From positions 5,472 through 69,471 of the forward strand of contig JBDNCP010000003.1 of assembly GCA_046719575.1 (NCBI GenBank): 64,000 nucleotides of DNA, in the 5' to 3' direction. The notes beneath the pieces were generated by a model, which was not told the DNA's origin, made no database searches, and worked only from the letters and a program-made list of their open reading frames with translations. Both the position numbers and the translations under genes were made by a program. Position 1 is the stretch's first letter. Each line of letters starts with the position of its first letter. Positions 34,057 through 42,270 of the stretch are shown in pieces. The DNA is from Thermoleptolyngbya sp046719575. Lineage in GTDB: Bacteria; Cyanobacteriota; Cyanobacteriia; Elainellales; Elainellaceae.

Positions 34057-34716
34057 CTATTGCAAAGAAAAGGGGGATTGCACTGTCAGACTCAGATCGG
34101 TACGGGGTTCCACCACCAACACTTCGACCCGACGGTTCCGACGAATCAGCAGTTCAGCCGCCGCACCAATGCCCGCACCTGCCAGCACCTCCACAACTTG
34201 CACACTGCCAAACACCTCAGCCAGCACTGCCGCCGCCGCCGCACCAATTGCTGCACCCCGCAGCACATCAGGGCGATTTCGACGAGTGATCGTTTCTCGC
34301 TTTGTAATTCGGTTGGAAGTTGCATCTAGCGGGATTTCGCGGGTGCTTCCGGCTGGGATCACTGACTGAGCAAAGAACTGAGTTCCGCCTTCGACCGGGC
34401 GCAGTTCGCCTTTGATTTCGCTGCCCGTCCGCAGCATCACCGTGCCGCTGGGGGTTCGCACATCGCTGGTCAGCGTCAGGGTCAGAGGCGCAGTTTCGGT
34501 CGGTAGCACCACCACCCGTTCTGCACCGCTGTAGGCCACTGGCAGCACAGTGCCCGCAGGCAGCCCCACCCGCGCTGGGTTAGAAAATACCTGGGCAAGC
34601 TGAATCGGCTGAGCTACTGCACGCTGCGAAGTCCACACAGGCAGCAGCGAGGTTGTGGCCATGCCAACTGCTAGCAGCAGCGCAGCTTTTGAGCGGTAGT
34701 GATATTGTTTGAGCAT
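34057..34716 (-). CDS. Secreted hypothetical protein with glycine-zipper-like helix
   Basis: 219 aa. A signal peptide (about residues 10-36, ending RAVAQP) is followed by a beta-rich domain (LPAGTVLPVAYSGAERVVVLP, and VMLRTGSEIKGELRPVEGGTQFFAQSVI). An Ala/Gly-rich helix with repeated small residues (GAAIGAAAAAVLAEVFG, GAGIGAAAELLI, about 152-190) resembles a glycine zipper that could insert in a membrane. A role in the envelope is inference. Confidence 0.75.
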   Translation of the reverse strand: MLKQYHYRSKAALLLAVGMATTSLLPVWTSQRAVAQPIQLAQVFSNPARVGLPAGTVLPVAYSGAERVVVLPTETAPLTLTLTSDVRTPSGTVMLRTGSEIKGELRPVEGGTQFFAQSVIPAGSTREIPLDATSNRITKRETITRRNRPDVLRGAAIGAAAAAVLAEVFGSVQVVEVLAGAGIGAAAELLIRRNRRVEVLVVEPRTDLSLTVQSPFSLQ

Positions 34717-34890
34717 CCCGCGATTCCTCGAAACGAGTCTGTCGGATACCGTTGACTGGTTTGGGCGCGGGGAGGTTCCCCGATCAAGAAAAGCGAGGGG
34801 GGTTCAGCAGGCAATGGGCGAATTGAAGCTGTCTTTATCTTTGTCTTTATCTTTCTTGATCTTTCTTGTGGGGCGATCGCCATGCGTTCC

Positions 34891-36555
34891 TCAATCATCG
34901 AGATAGCGCAAAGACTCAGCCTCTTCCAAAATTTTTTGAAAATAGTCGGTTTGGATAATTTCTGCAACTTCCTGGGCCCGTCTGGACTGGTCGATTTGAA
35001 TTTCAAGCTGCTCTAGCTGGCGTTTTAGCTCCTCTTCCTTTTGTTTGCGCTCGGTCACGTCTTGCACAATCCCTTCGTAATAGAGCAGGGTGCCGCTGTT
35101 GTCATAAACGGCGCGAGCATCCATCGCCGTCCAGATAATACTGCCGTCTTTGCGATAGCTGCGAAACTCAAAGCCTTTCAAAACGCCCTGTTCTGCCAGC
35201 AGCGCCTTCACTTCAAGACGCATCGCTGGGTTGACGTACATTTGCTCACCGATGTCAGTAATGCTGGCAATCATTTCGGCGGGTGAGTCGTAGCCGTAAA
35301 TTCGTGCCATCGCTGGGTTGATCGTGATGAGCCGGCCCTCTGGCGTAGATTGAAAAATGCCTTCCAGCGCATTTTCAAAGATGCTGCGGTAGTTTTCTTC
35401 CGCGATTCGAAGGGCTTCTTCCTGGCGTTTGCGCTCGGTGATATTGCGGACGATCACTAGCACTTCGTTTGGCCCGATCACGACCACGCGCACTTCTTCA
35501 AACTCAAGCTGCCCGTTGATTTCGATCTGCTGTTCGTAGAACTGGTACTTGCCCGTTTGGAGGGCTTGCTGGACATGAAGCATTCGCATCTCTGCCAAGT
35601 CGAGCGGCATGAGTTCATATACGGTGCTGACACCGGGAACCATTGCGTCTTTGTTAAGCACTGGATAGCGATCGCCATTGGCCAGTTCTAGATGTGTGCC
35701 GTCCCCGCTCATTCGAATCAGCAAGTCAGGAATCGCCTCAATCAGCGCCCGGTTTTTGGCTTCGCTCTGCTTCAGGGCTTCTTCCTGGCGTTTGCGCTCG
35801 GTAATGTTGCGAACAATCACTAGCACCTCGTCTGGCCCCGTTGCTACCAGCCGCACCTCCTCAGACTGAATCTGACCATTTATCTCAATATCCTGTTCAT
35901 AAAATTGAAGCTGTCCGGTCTGGAGCGCCTGCTGGATATAGTGCATTCGCCGCTCGGCCAGTTCGTAGGGCATCAGGTTGTAGACGCTAGCATTTCCGGC
36001 AACCAGCGCATCTAGCTCCAGAACCGAGTAGCCGTCGCTATTGGCGATGTCTAGATGGGTGCCGTCTGACCGGACATGCATCAGCAGATCGGGAATCGCC
36101 TGGAGAATGGCCCGCTTGTCGGCTTCGCTACGGCAGAGCAAGGATTCTGCCAGCTTTTGCTCGGTGATGTCTTGAACAATGCAGAGGATGCTGCCGTCGG
36201 TCATCTGCGACAGGGCGATGGACTGTGGACAGGTTGTGCCGTCGAGTCGCTGGGCGATCGCCTCTCCGACCCAACTGCCTGTCTGAAGGCACTGGGGCAA
36301 GCTCTCCTGCTCAAGCCGCTGTTGCGTGTCTGGCGTGTAGAGGTGCTGCCAAAATTGACCAATCAACTCTTCGCGGTGTGTATATTGCCAGAGATTGGCG
36401 CAGGCAGGGTTGGCATAGATAATGCACCCGTCGCTGTGGAAAATCGCCATGCCGTAAACCGCTGTCTCTAAGGCAGCACGCTGCTGTTCAGGCGTTAGCC
36501 CAACCGGGTTAAGTGCAGGATCATCTGGCTGGCGATCGCCATTTTCAAAAGCCAT
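34891..36555 (-). CDS. PAS-only sensor protein with four PAS domains
   Basis: 554 aa, no kinase, cyclase or other output domain. PAS units lie at about 27-135, 147-262, 267-385 and 387-505, each ending in a PAC motif (IVQDITEQK, IVRNITERKRQEEAL twice, IVQDVTERKQKEEEL). The second and third are clearly a recent internal duplication. The last 50 residues form a coiled coil, ending EVAEIIQTDYFQKILEEAESL, which in relatives leads into an output domain. The protein may be truncated or act through a partner. Length and stop look clean. Confidence 0.85.
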   Translation of the reverse strand: MAFENGDRQPDDPALNPVGLTPEQQRAALETAVYGMAIFHSDGCIIYANPACANLWQYTHREELIGQFWQHLYTPDTQQRLEQESLPQCLQTGSWVGEAIAQRLDGTTCPQSIALSQMTDGSILCIVQDITEQKLAESLLCRSEADKRAILQAIPDLLMHVRSDGTHLDIANSDGYSVLELDALVAGNASVYNLMPYELAERRMHYIQQALQTGQLQFYEQDIEINGQIQSEEVRLVATGPDEVLVIVRNITERKRQEEALKQSEAKNRALIEAIPDLLIRMSGDGTHLELANGDRYPVLNKDAMVPGVSTVYELMPLDLAEMRMLHVQQALQTGKYQFYEQQIEINGQLEFEEVRVVVIGPNEVLVIVRNITERKRQEEALRIAEENYRSIFENALEGIFQSTPEGRLITINPAMARIYGYDSPAEMIASITDIGEQMYVNPAMRLEVKALLAEQGVLKGFEFRSYRKDGSIIWTAMDARAVYDNSGTLLYYEGIVQDVTERKQKEEELKRQLEQLEIQIDQSRRAQEVAEIIQTDYFQKILEEAESLRYLDD

Positions 36556-36595
36556 AGGTGCTGCGAAGAATCAGTGCCACCCGGCAACCTCAGGG

Positions 36596-37135
36596 TTAGC
36601 TCAAAAGTTTCGCAGCAGCAAGCTGAATCACCGCTTCAAACACGCTCAAATCAGTGTAATAGCTCGCCGCCTCGATCAGTTTGCCTTGAAAGTCGCCACT
36701 GCTAGTGTAGATCGCCCCCTCCAGCATGAGGTTATCGTGCAGTCCAAACTGTTCAACAAACAGATTATTTTCGTCCCGTTCGGGCGTGGGCTGAGGCACG
36801 CGATCGCCATACAGTCGTCCATCATTGCTATAGCCAAACACAGGCTTGCCCTGCGCCGCCATATAGCCCATTTCAAAGGCCGTGCCTACGTCCATGCTGG
36901 GCCCACGAAACGGGGTCATATTCGCCACGATTAGGTCACAGCGATCCATTAATTGGATGTTGCTTTTATAAATCGCCAGCCCTGCTTCAACCGGGGTTAG
37001 CCCTGACAGATCCAGCGCATTGTCAAACGGAAACTGACCCACAAAGCCATATTTCGCACAAATTTCTTTCTTAGCCCGCGCTGCTTCCAGGGGTTCTGGC
37101 AAGAAGACATCGGGCCCAGCGAGGTAGATATTCAT
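36596..37135 (-). CDS. Nucleoside 2-deoxyribosyltransferase
   Basis: 179 aa. It exchanges the base of 2'-deoxyribonucleosides in nucleotide salvage. Family marks: MNIYLAGPDVFLPEPLEAAR, CDLIVANMTPFRGPSMDVGTAFEMGYMAAQGKPVFGY with the catalytic glutamate in FEMGY, and DNLMLEGAIY. It lies 106 bp after the nucleoside transporter gene on the same strand, which supports a salvage role. Confidence 0.9.
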   Translation of the reverse strand: MNIYLAGPDVFLPEPLEAARAKKEICAKYGFVGQFPFDNALDLSGLTPVEAGLAIYKSNIQLMDRCDLIVANMTPFRGPSMDVGTAFEMGYMAAQGKPVFGYSNDGRLYGDRVPQPTPERDENNLFVEQFGLHDNLMLEGAIYTSSGDFQGKLIEAASYYTDLSVFEAVIQLAAAKLLS

Positions 37136-37241
37136 AAGGAAGGAAAAAGTTCATAGGGAAGGAGAGGGAGGAAGGGGCTTGGGGTATTGGAATGTTGGGG
37201 TACTTAAGCTATCCACCCACCCACCCACCCACCCCTCCAGA

Positions 37242-38519
37242 TCAAGTCAACAACCCTGCGATCGCCGCACTGACAAAGTTGGTAAACGAACCCGCAATCA
37301 TGGCGCGGACACCCAAGCGAGCCACATCATCGCGACGACTGGGAACCATGCCGCCAATCACGCCGATCTGCTGACCAATAGACCCCAAGTTGGCAAAGCC
37401 GCAGAGGGCAAAGGTCGCGATCGTTGCAGCGCGGGCCCCAATGGCACTGTTGCTAATCGCATCTGCCAGATCGGTGTAGGCAATGAACTCATTTAGAATG
37501 ATTTTCTTGCCCAAAAACACGGCGACATTGGCACAGTCGGCAATCGGCACACCCATGATGAAGGCCAGCGGAAACAGCAGATAAGAGAGTAAAAATTCCA
37601 TCGAAAGCTGAGGCACGCCGATCAGTCCACCAAGCCATCCCAAAAAGGCATTAATCGCCGCAATGAGCGCTAGAAACGCAATCAAAATTGCCATAATTGC
37701 CAACACCAACTGGATGCCTTGAATCGCACCATCGGCGATCGCCCCAATCGGATCTTTGGCCGTAGAGGCAGCCTCCGGTGGAATCAAAACTTCCTCTTCG
37801 CCCGCTTCTTTTCGAGCAATTTCGTCTTCCTTTAACTCCTCATCTAAAACAGAATCATAGGAAAATTTTCCAGTCTGTGGAAAAAACACTTTTGACATTG
37901 CCAAAGCACCCGGCGCATTCATAACCGAAGCGGCAATCAGTTGCTCTGGATTAATGCCAAACGAAATGTAGGCAGCCAACACGCCGCCCGCCACCGTTGC
38001 AAAGCCGCCTGTCATAATGGCGTGCAGTTCCGACAGCGTGACTCGCCCCACAAAGGGCTTGATCATAAGTGGAGCCTCAGTCTGCCCGATAAAAATATTG
38101 GCCGCGCAGGACGTGGTTTCTGGGCCAGAGGTTCGCATCGTGCGACGCATCAATCCGGCGATCGCCCCCACAAGTTTCTGCATCACACCCAGGTAATACA
38201 AAAGCCCAATCACCCCAGAGAAAAAGATCACCGTGGGCATCACCTTAAAGGCAAAGAAATGCTCCCGAAAATCTGCTCCAAAAACAAACTCCGCACCTGC
38301 ATCTGCAAAGTTTAGAAATCCCGTAACCAGATCGCCAATAAACTTGAAAATTTGATAGCCAATTGGCAGCTTTAGCACAAACAGACCCATCAAAAACTGA
38401 AGCAAAAAGCCAATTGCAACAGTCCGCCAGTTAATCGCCCGACGATTGACAGAAAACAGATACGCTAAACCAAAAAATATAAGAATCCCAATCAGTGAAA
38501 TCGCACGTTCCATGGACAC
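37242..38519 (-). CDS. nupC: Concentrative nucleoside transporter (CNT/NupC family)
   Basis: 425 aa, multi-helix inner-membrane symporter for nucleosides. The signature segments are visible: RTSGPETTSCAANIFIGQTEAPLMIKPF (about 130-157), MTGGFATVAGGVLAAYISFGI (about 170) and ALCGFANLGSIGQQIGVIGGMVP near the C-terminus. A charged insert around 220-250 separates helices. It is followed by the deoxyribosyltransferase gene, giving an import-and-exchange pair. The coupling ion is not evident. Confidence 0.92.
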   Translation of the reverse strand: MSMERAISLIGILIFFGLAYLFSVNRRAINWRTVAIGFLLQFLMGLFVLKLPIGYQIFKFIGDLVTGFLNFADAGAEFVFGADFREHFFAFKVMPTVIFFSGVIGLLYYLGVMQKLVGAIAGLMRRTMRTSGPETTSCAANIFIGQTEAPLMIKPFVGRVTLSELHAIMTGGFATVAGGVLAAYISFGINPEQLIAASVMNAPGALAMSKVFFPQTGKFSYDSVLDEELKEDEIARKEAGEEEVLIPPEAASTAKDPIGAIADGAIQGIQLVLAIMAILIAFLALIAAINAFLGWLGGLIGVPQLSMEFLLSYLLFPLAFIMGVPIADCANVAVFLGKKIILNEFIAYTDLADAISNSAIGARAATIATFALCGFANLGSIGQQIGVIGGMVPSRRDDVARLGVRAMIAGSFTNFVSAAIAGLLT

Positions 38520-39089
38520 TCCCTATCAAGCTTTATTGAGAGGGCCGATCGCAGCACCTCTCGGCAAATACACAAAAAACGAGCTTTACTAAACGAAAAA
38601 CCTGGCACCAAACATCCACACCACTGCGGCACACACAGGATGCCTCGCGGCTACGGATGACCTGGTGCTGTCTGCATGAGGAGTACGCCCAAAAGTATCA
38701 GGTTGACCTGGCATGGAGTGTATAAATCAAAGCTTTTCTATAGAAAGTCGCGCCTGTCCAGACCGGGAGCAAATCGCTACACAAAATCTCGGAACCGCAG
38801 ACGGAGCGGCAGGCAGGCAGAATGTCATCGTTATCTGAACTACCTGTGGGTATGTATTGAGCGCTACGACAGACGCAGATAGAACCCTGAATGATCCTGC
38901 AATATTCCAAATATTCTAGGGAACTAAAAATTTGATTGTCGTGAACTATGGCAGCTTCCAAATTTGGGCATCGCTGCTTGAATCGAGTTCGGCAACGGTA
39001 GGCTGCAAGGCATTCGAGTTTTGCAATTTGGATGTTTCTACATCCAGCGGTTACGCCGTCTGGCTTTTACGTTTGGTTGTGAGGAGAGC
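38520..39089. other. Intergenic region upstream of nupC and the porin
   Basis: 570 bp divergent spacer. About 38600-38670 carries partly complementary CCTGGCACCA and CCTGGTGCTG words that could fold in the nupC leader, but no known riboswitch pattern was recognised. A GAGGAGA ribosome-binding site directly precedes ATG 39090. No gene. Confidence 0.45.
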
Positions 39090-40010
39090 ATGAGATCGAA
39101 GTTTGAAAAGCTGGAAAAGTCTGAAAAGTTTGAGTTGAATCGTTTTGCAGCAGAGGTCGAACAAACCGCATGGACTCGACTAACGTGGTGCCCCAGGGTT
39201 CTCTGGCAAAAGCTGGCGCTGGGCCTAGCGCTGATGGCTGGCGGTCTGGCGTGGGCAGGGTTGGGGGCGATCGCCACCGCTTCCGAACTCCCTCAAAGCG
39301 AACTCCCTCAAAGCGAACTCCCCGGAACCTATCCATCTGAATCTAGACTGACTGCTCCCGCAGAGGCCATCAGCCTGACAACCCTCGACCAGCTATCAGA
39401 ATATAGCGGCGAAAACCGAGGCGACGGCAACATGGCCCAGGTCACCTCTGTCACCGAGTTTTCCGACGTTAGCCCAGGAGACTGGGCCTACGAAGCCCTC
39501 GCCTACCTGGCAAATTCTGAAAGCCAGGGTGGTTTGGACTGTCTAGAGGGCTATCCCAACGGCACCTACCTCGGCGGACGAGCCATGACCCGCTACGAGT
39601 TCGCCGCTGGTCTAGCCTCCTGTTTGGATGCAGTCGTGGGCCGGTTGGAAAGCCTCGATCCCGAAGCCTTAGCCCGCATCGAAGCGCTCCAGCGGGAGTT
39701 TGCATCAGAACTCGCTGCCCTGCGTGGTCGGGTCGATGCCCTCGAAGCCGCCGTCGAAGAACTGGAAGCCAATCAGTTTTCCACTACCACCACCCTCTTT
39801 GGCGAAACTATCTTCTCCATTGCCGATATCTTTGGCAGCAACGTAGACGATGCCAACAGCACTGTCTCCCAGGCCCGCGTCCGCCTCAATTTCAACACCA
39901 GCTTTACGGGCAAAGACCTGCTCAACACACGCCTCCAATTCTCCAACCTGGAGTTTTTCAACCCTGAGGCGTTTGAGGCTTCGGCTCTTATCCAAGGTTT
40001 GTGCGTATAA
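39090..40010 (+). pseudogene. Truncated SLH-domain OprB-type (iron uptake) porin
   Basis: 306 codons. The N-terminal part is that of a cyanobacterial outer-membrane porin: a signal helix (about 48-67), then the SLH domain VTEFSDVSPGDWAYEALAYLANSESQGGLDCLEGYPNGTYLGGRAMTRYEFAAGL (about 116-170), a coiled coil and the first barrel strands (TTTLFGETIFSIADIFG, SQARVRLNFNTSFTG). The frame stops soon after FFNPEAFE, where relatives of about 500-600 aa continue with most of the barrel. The following bases show no barrel coding. A 15-bp duplication produces SELPQ repeats near residue 70. Probably non-functional, though a short SLH protein cannot be excluded. Confidence 0.75.
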
Positions 40011-40674
40011 CATGCGTATAACAAAGGGCCTTTTTGGGGATCTTATTCGGCAAGATTCACGAAAAGGCTTTTTTTTGCGCTCATTTTTACTCATTTTTAT
40101 CAGGTAAGCGGCAAGAGAATAGGCAGCGAAATTTCTGGAGCGATCGCCCTTTTCTAGGCATTCATTCAAGCATTCGTTTAGTGTGCTAATCATCCTAGCC
40201 AGTCATCCCGATCAATCACCCTTATCAATTGCTCCAATATCAATTGCTCCAATCAATCATCCCGATCAATCACCCTTGATTAACAATGCCTGATTCGGAA
40301 AAATCGCAACATTGTCGTGTGCTTTTTGAAACTTCAACTTTTATTAAAGGAGTGATTAAAGTTTCTCATCAAGCCTGTGCTTTGAAATAAATACTGAATT
40401 AGATTGAGCAAAATAGTGTAAATATTAATACCTAAACTTAGAGGTTTACATCTAGGAGTGAGTCAAGATCCCAACCTTGTGTCTGAGCGCTTGTTTGCAA
40501 AGTTGAATTTTTGTGCCCTCAGCACACGAAAATCAACCTCTCAAAGGACTTTTCAAACCGCTTCTAACGCTAGGTGACAGATTGGCTCAATCTGCTCTGG
40601 TCTGTGTTCTCGCTAAATCTGCGATCGCGGGTGCGTCTCTCTTCTCGGTCGATCAATGTTGTTGCACTGCGCGT
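40011..40674. other. Intergenic region after the truncated porin
   Basis: 660 bp. From about 40195 to 40280 there are nested direct repeats (CATCCCGATCAATCACCCTT twice, ATCAATTGCTCCAAT twice). The rest is AT-rich and leads into the response-regulator gene. The response-regulator frame is open upstream to 40513 but that part does not resemble a protein. Confidence 0.5.
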
Positions 40675-41163
40675 ATGAATCCTCCTGAAATTGAATCGTC
40701 ACGTTTTCTTTTAGTCGAAGATGATCCCAACGATGTTGAACTCATCCGTTTGGCCCTAGAGACTAGAGAAATAGCAGCCCAAATGGATGTTGTTAACGAC
40801 GGAGAAGCCGCTTTGAACTATCTGCTCGGCAATGCCCTAAGAGACTCAGTAGACGACTCTTCCCTATCCTCGGCGGCACGTCCGTTGCCCCGCTTTGTGC
40901 TACTGGACTTGAAACTCCCTCGAATCAACGGCATTCAGCTTTTACAAAGGCTGCGATCGCACCCCCGCACTCGCCGTCTCGTCGTCGTAGTCATGTCTTC
41001 TTCCCAAGAAGACTCGGATCTTGATGCCTGCTATGACCTGGGTGTAAATAGCTACATCGTGAAACCCCAGGATTTCCAGCAGTTTTCAGACGTGGTTTTG
41101 CAAATTAGTCACTACTGGATGCAGTTGAATTGTCCGCCACTGCCAACCACTCTGTCCTCCTAA
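40675..41163 (+). CDS. Rcp1-like single-domain response regulator
   Basis: 162 aa from ATG 40675. A stand-alone receiver of the phytochrome-partner (Rcp1) type: FLLVEDDPNDVELIRLAL with the acidic pocket, the phospho-acceptor aspartate in FVLLDLKLPRINGIQLLQ, the conserved serine/threonine region VMSSSQEDSD, and lysine in NSYIVKPQDFQQF. Such regulators receive phosphate from bacteriophytochrome-like kinases. The kinase at 42271-44514, 1.1 kb downstream, lacks a PHY-type photosensor but could be a partner. Confidence 0.88.
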   Translation: MNPPEIESSRFLLVEDDPNDVELIRLALETREIAAQMDVVNDGEAALNYLLGNALRDSVDDSSLSSAARPLPRFVLLDLKLPRINGIQLLQRLRSHPRTRRLVVVVMSSSQEDSDLDACYDLGVNSYIVKPQDFQQFSDVVLQISHYWMQLNCPPLPTTLSS

Positions 41164-42270
41164 CTTTTCGGTCGTGGGGGGTCAATCCCCCTGCCATCCC
41201 GCCCTATCCTGCCAACGTCTGTTTGGGGAGATGCATGAAATCTAGAATCCCGATATACTGAGTTATTCGCTTACCAACACAGATGAATGACACCATGAAA
41301 CAAGCGTTTAGTTTGTAGTTGGGAGTTTGTCGTTGGGTAGAGCGGCTATCAGGGTGTCAGTTTCCAATTGAGATGAGAACACCACAATTGAGATGAGAAC
41401 CTCGTTGACTGACAAAACATTTACCGCTGGCGGCTAGAAGCCGCGCCTACACGGGCGAAACCCGCCTACGCGGGTTTGGGTAAGGGTAGAGAGTCGGCGA
41501 AGGCCGACTTCGTTGATGTAGCAGCGGTTTCAACCGCCTGGTGCCCAGGTTTTGTCAGTCAATCAGGATGAGAACACCACAGAATATCTGGGCAGAGCTT
41601 TTGGAGCAAGTTGGAGCAAGATAGACTCCAGCTGAAGGGTCTGTAGTAGGTGCGTTCTGCTGACGATGCATTAGCAAATCCGCTGCTTTAGCCAAAGTCT
41701 TCCAAGCGGGCATCGGCTAGTCGTCGCCAACGGCTTTATGGGGTGTCAAGATGACCGAGATGGGTGATTCGTGGCAGGCGCGAAGTGTCTTGCTATGGTA
41801 GCCCACGCGGTGCAAACCGTGAAGATGATTGACTGAGTAGCGATATGGGAACTGTCTATCAGGGTTTTTAGTTTGGATGCTGTATCCGGAAAGCGGAGTA
41901 GACAGATTTGGAATTCAAATTAGTTTTGAAGTCTTTTCAATGCTTTTTTAATCAAGGTTTTTTCTCCCGAAAATGTGTCTCTTGAAGTGCTTTTCTGAGG
42001 TTAAGCCTGAAGTACTTTGATTTCAAAACGCTGCTCAGTTTGCGTTAGAGAAGGTGCGATTGAGTGGCTCAATTTTATTCAATTCCAAACTTTTCAAGCT
42101 CTTTATTAACTCGGAGTTGCTTGCGTCTGGCAAGTGCGATCGCCCGATTTCACTCGATGAGACTCGGCCAGACTCAGTTTATTAGCAGCACCTTTGTTTT
42201 TTGTCCCGTTTACGAATCAGACGGGCACGCTGTTTTTGGAAGTTGAACCCTATTGGAGAGAGCATCTACA
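41164..42270. other. Intergenic region containing MITE copy D
   Basis: 1.1 kb between the response regulator and the hybrid kinase. A 20-bp direct repeat (AATTGAGATGAGAACACCAC) is interrupted by MITE copy D at 41401-41566. The remainder up to the kinase shows no coherent frame; a stretch at about 41640-41860 reads faintly like eroded coding sequence on the minus strand, but no family could be named. A GGAGAG ribosome-binding site at 42255-42260 precedes the kinase. Confidence 0.5.
41401..41566 (+). mobile_element. Hairpin MITE, copy D (reference), with 9-bp target duplication
   Basis: 166 bp with ends CTCGTTGACTGACAAAAC and, inverted, CTGATTGACTGACAAAAC. Four hairpins in a row: GCGGCT-AGA-AGCCGC (41430-41444), AAACCCGC-CTAC-GCGGGTTT (41458-41477), AGTCGGC-GAAG-GCCGACT (41492-41509) and GCGGTT-TC-AACCGC (41524-41537). 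The 9-mer GATGAGAAC stands at both edges (41392-41400 and 41567-41575). No coding capacity. Confidence 0.9.

Noticed and set aside
38520..38700. Riboswitch in the nupC leader
   Set aside because: Some complementary words exist, but no purine, preQ1 or guanidine riboswitch core pattern was found.
38698..38961. 87-aa minus-strand frame between nupC and the porin
   Set aside because: No family resemblance, Cys/Ser-rich, and lies in the probable promoter region.
41640..41860. Possible transposase remnant downstream of MITE copy D
   Set aside because: Only faint coding character on the minus strand, with stops; no transposase motif could be identified.
42064..42246. 60-aa plus-strand frame before the hybrid kinase
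   Set aside because: No ribosome-binding site and no coherent protein character.
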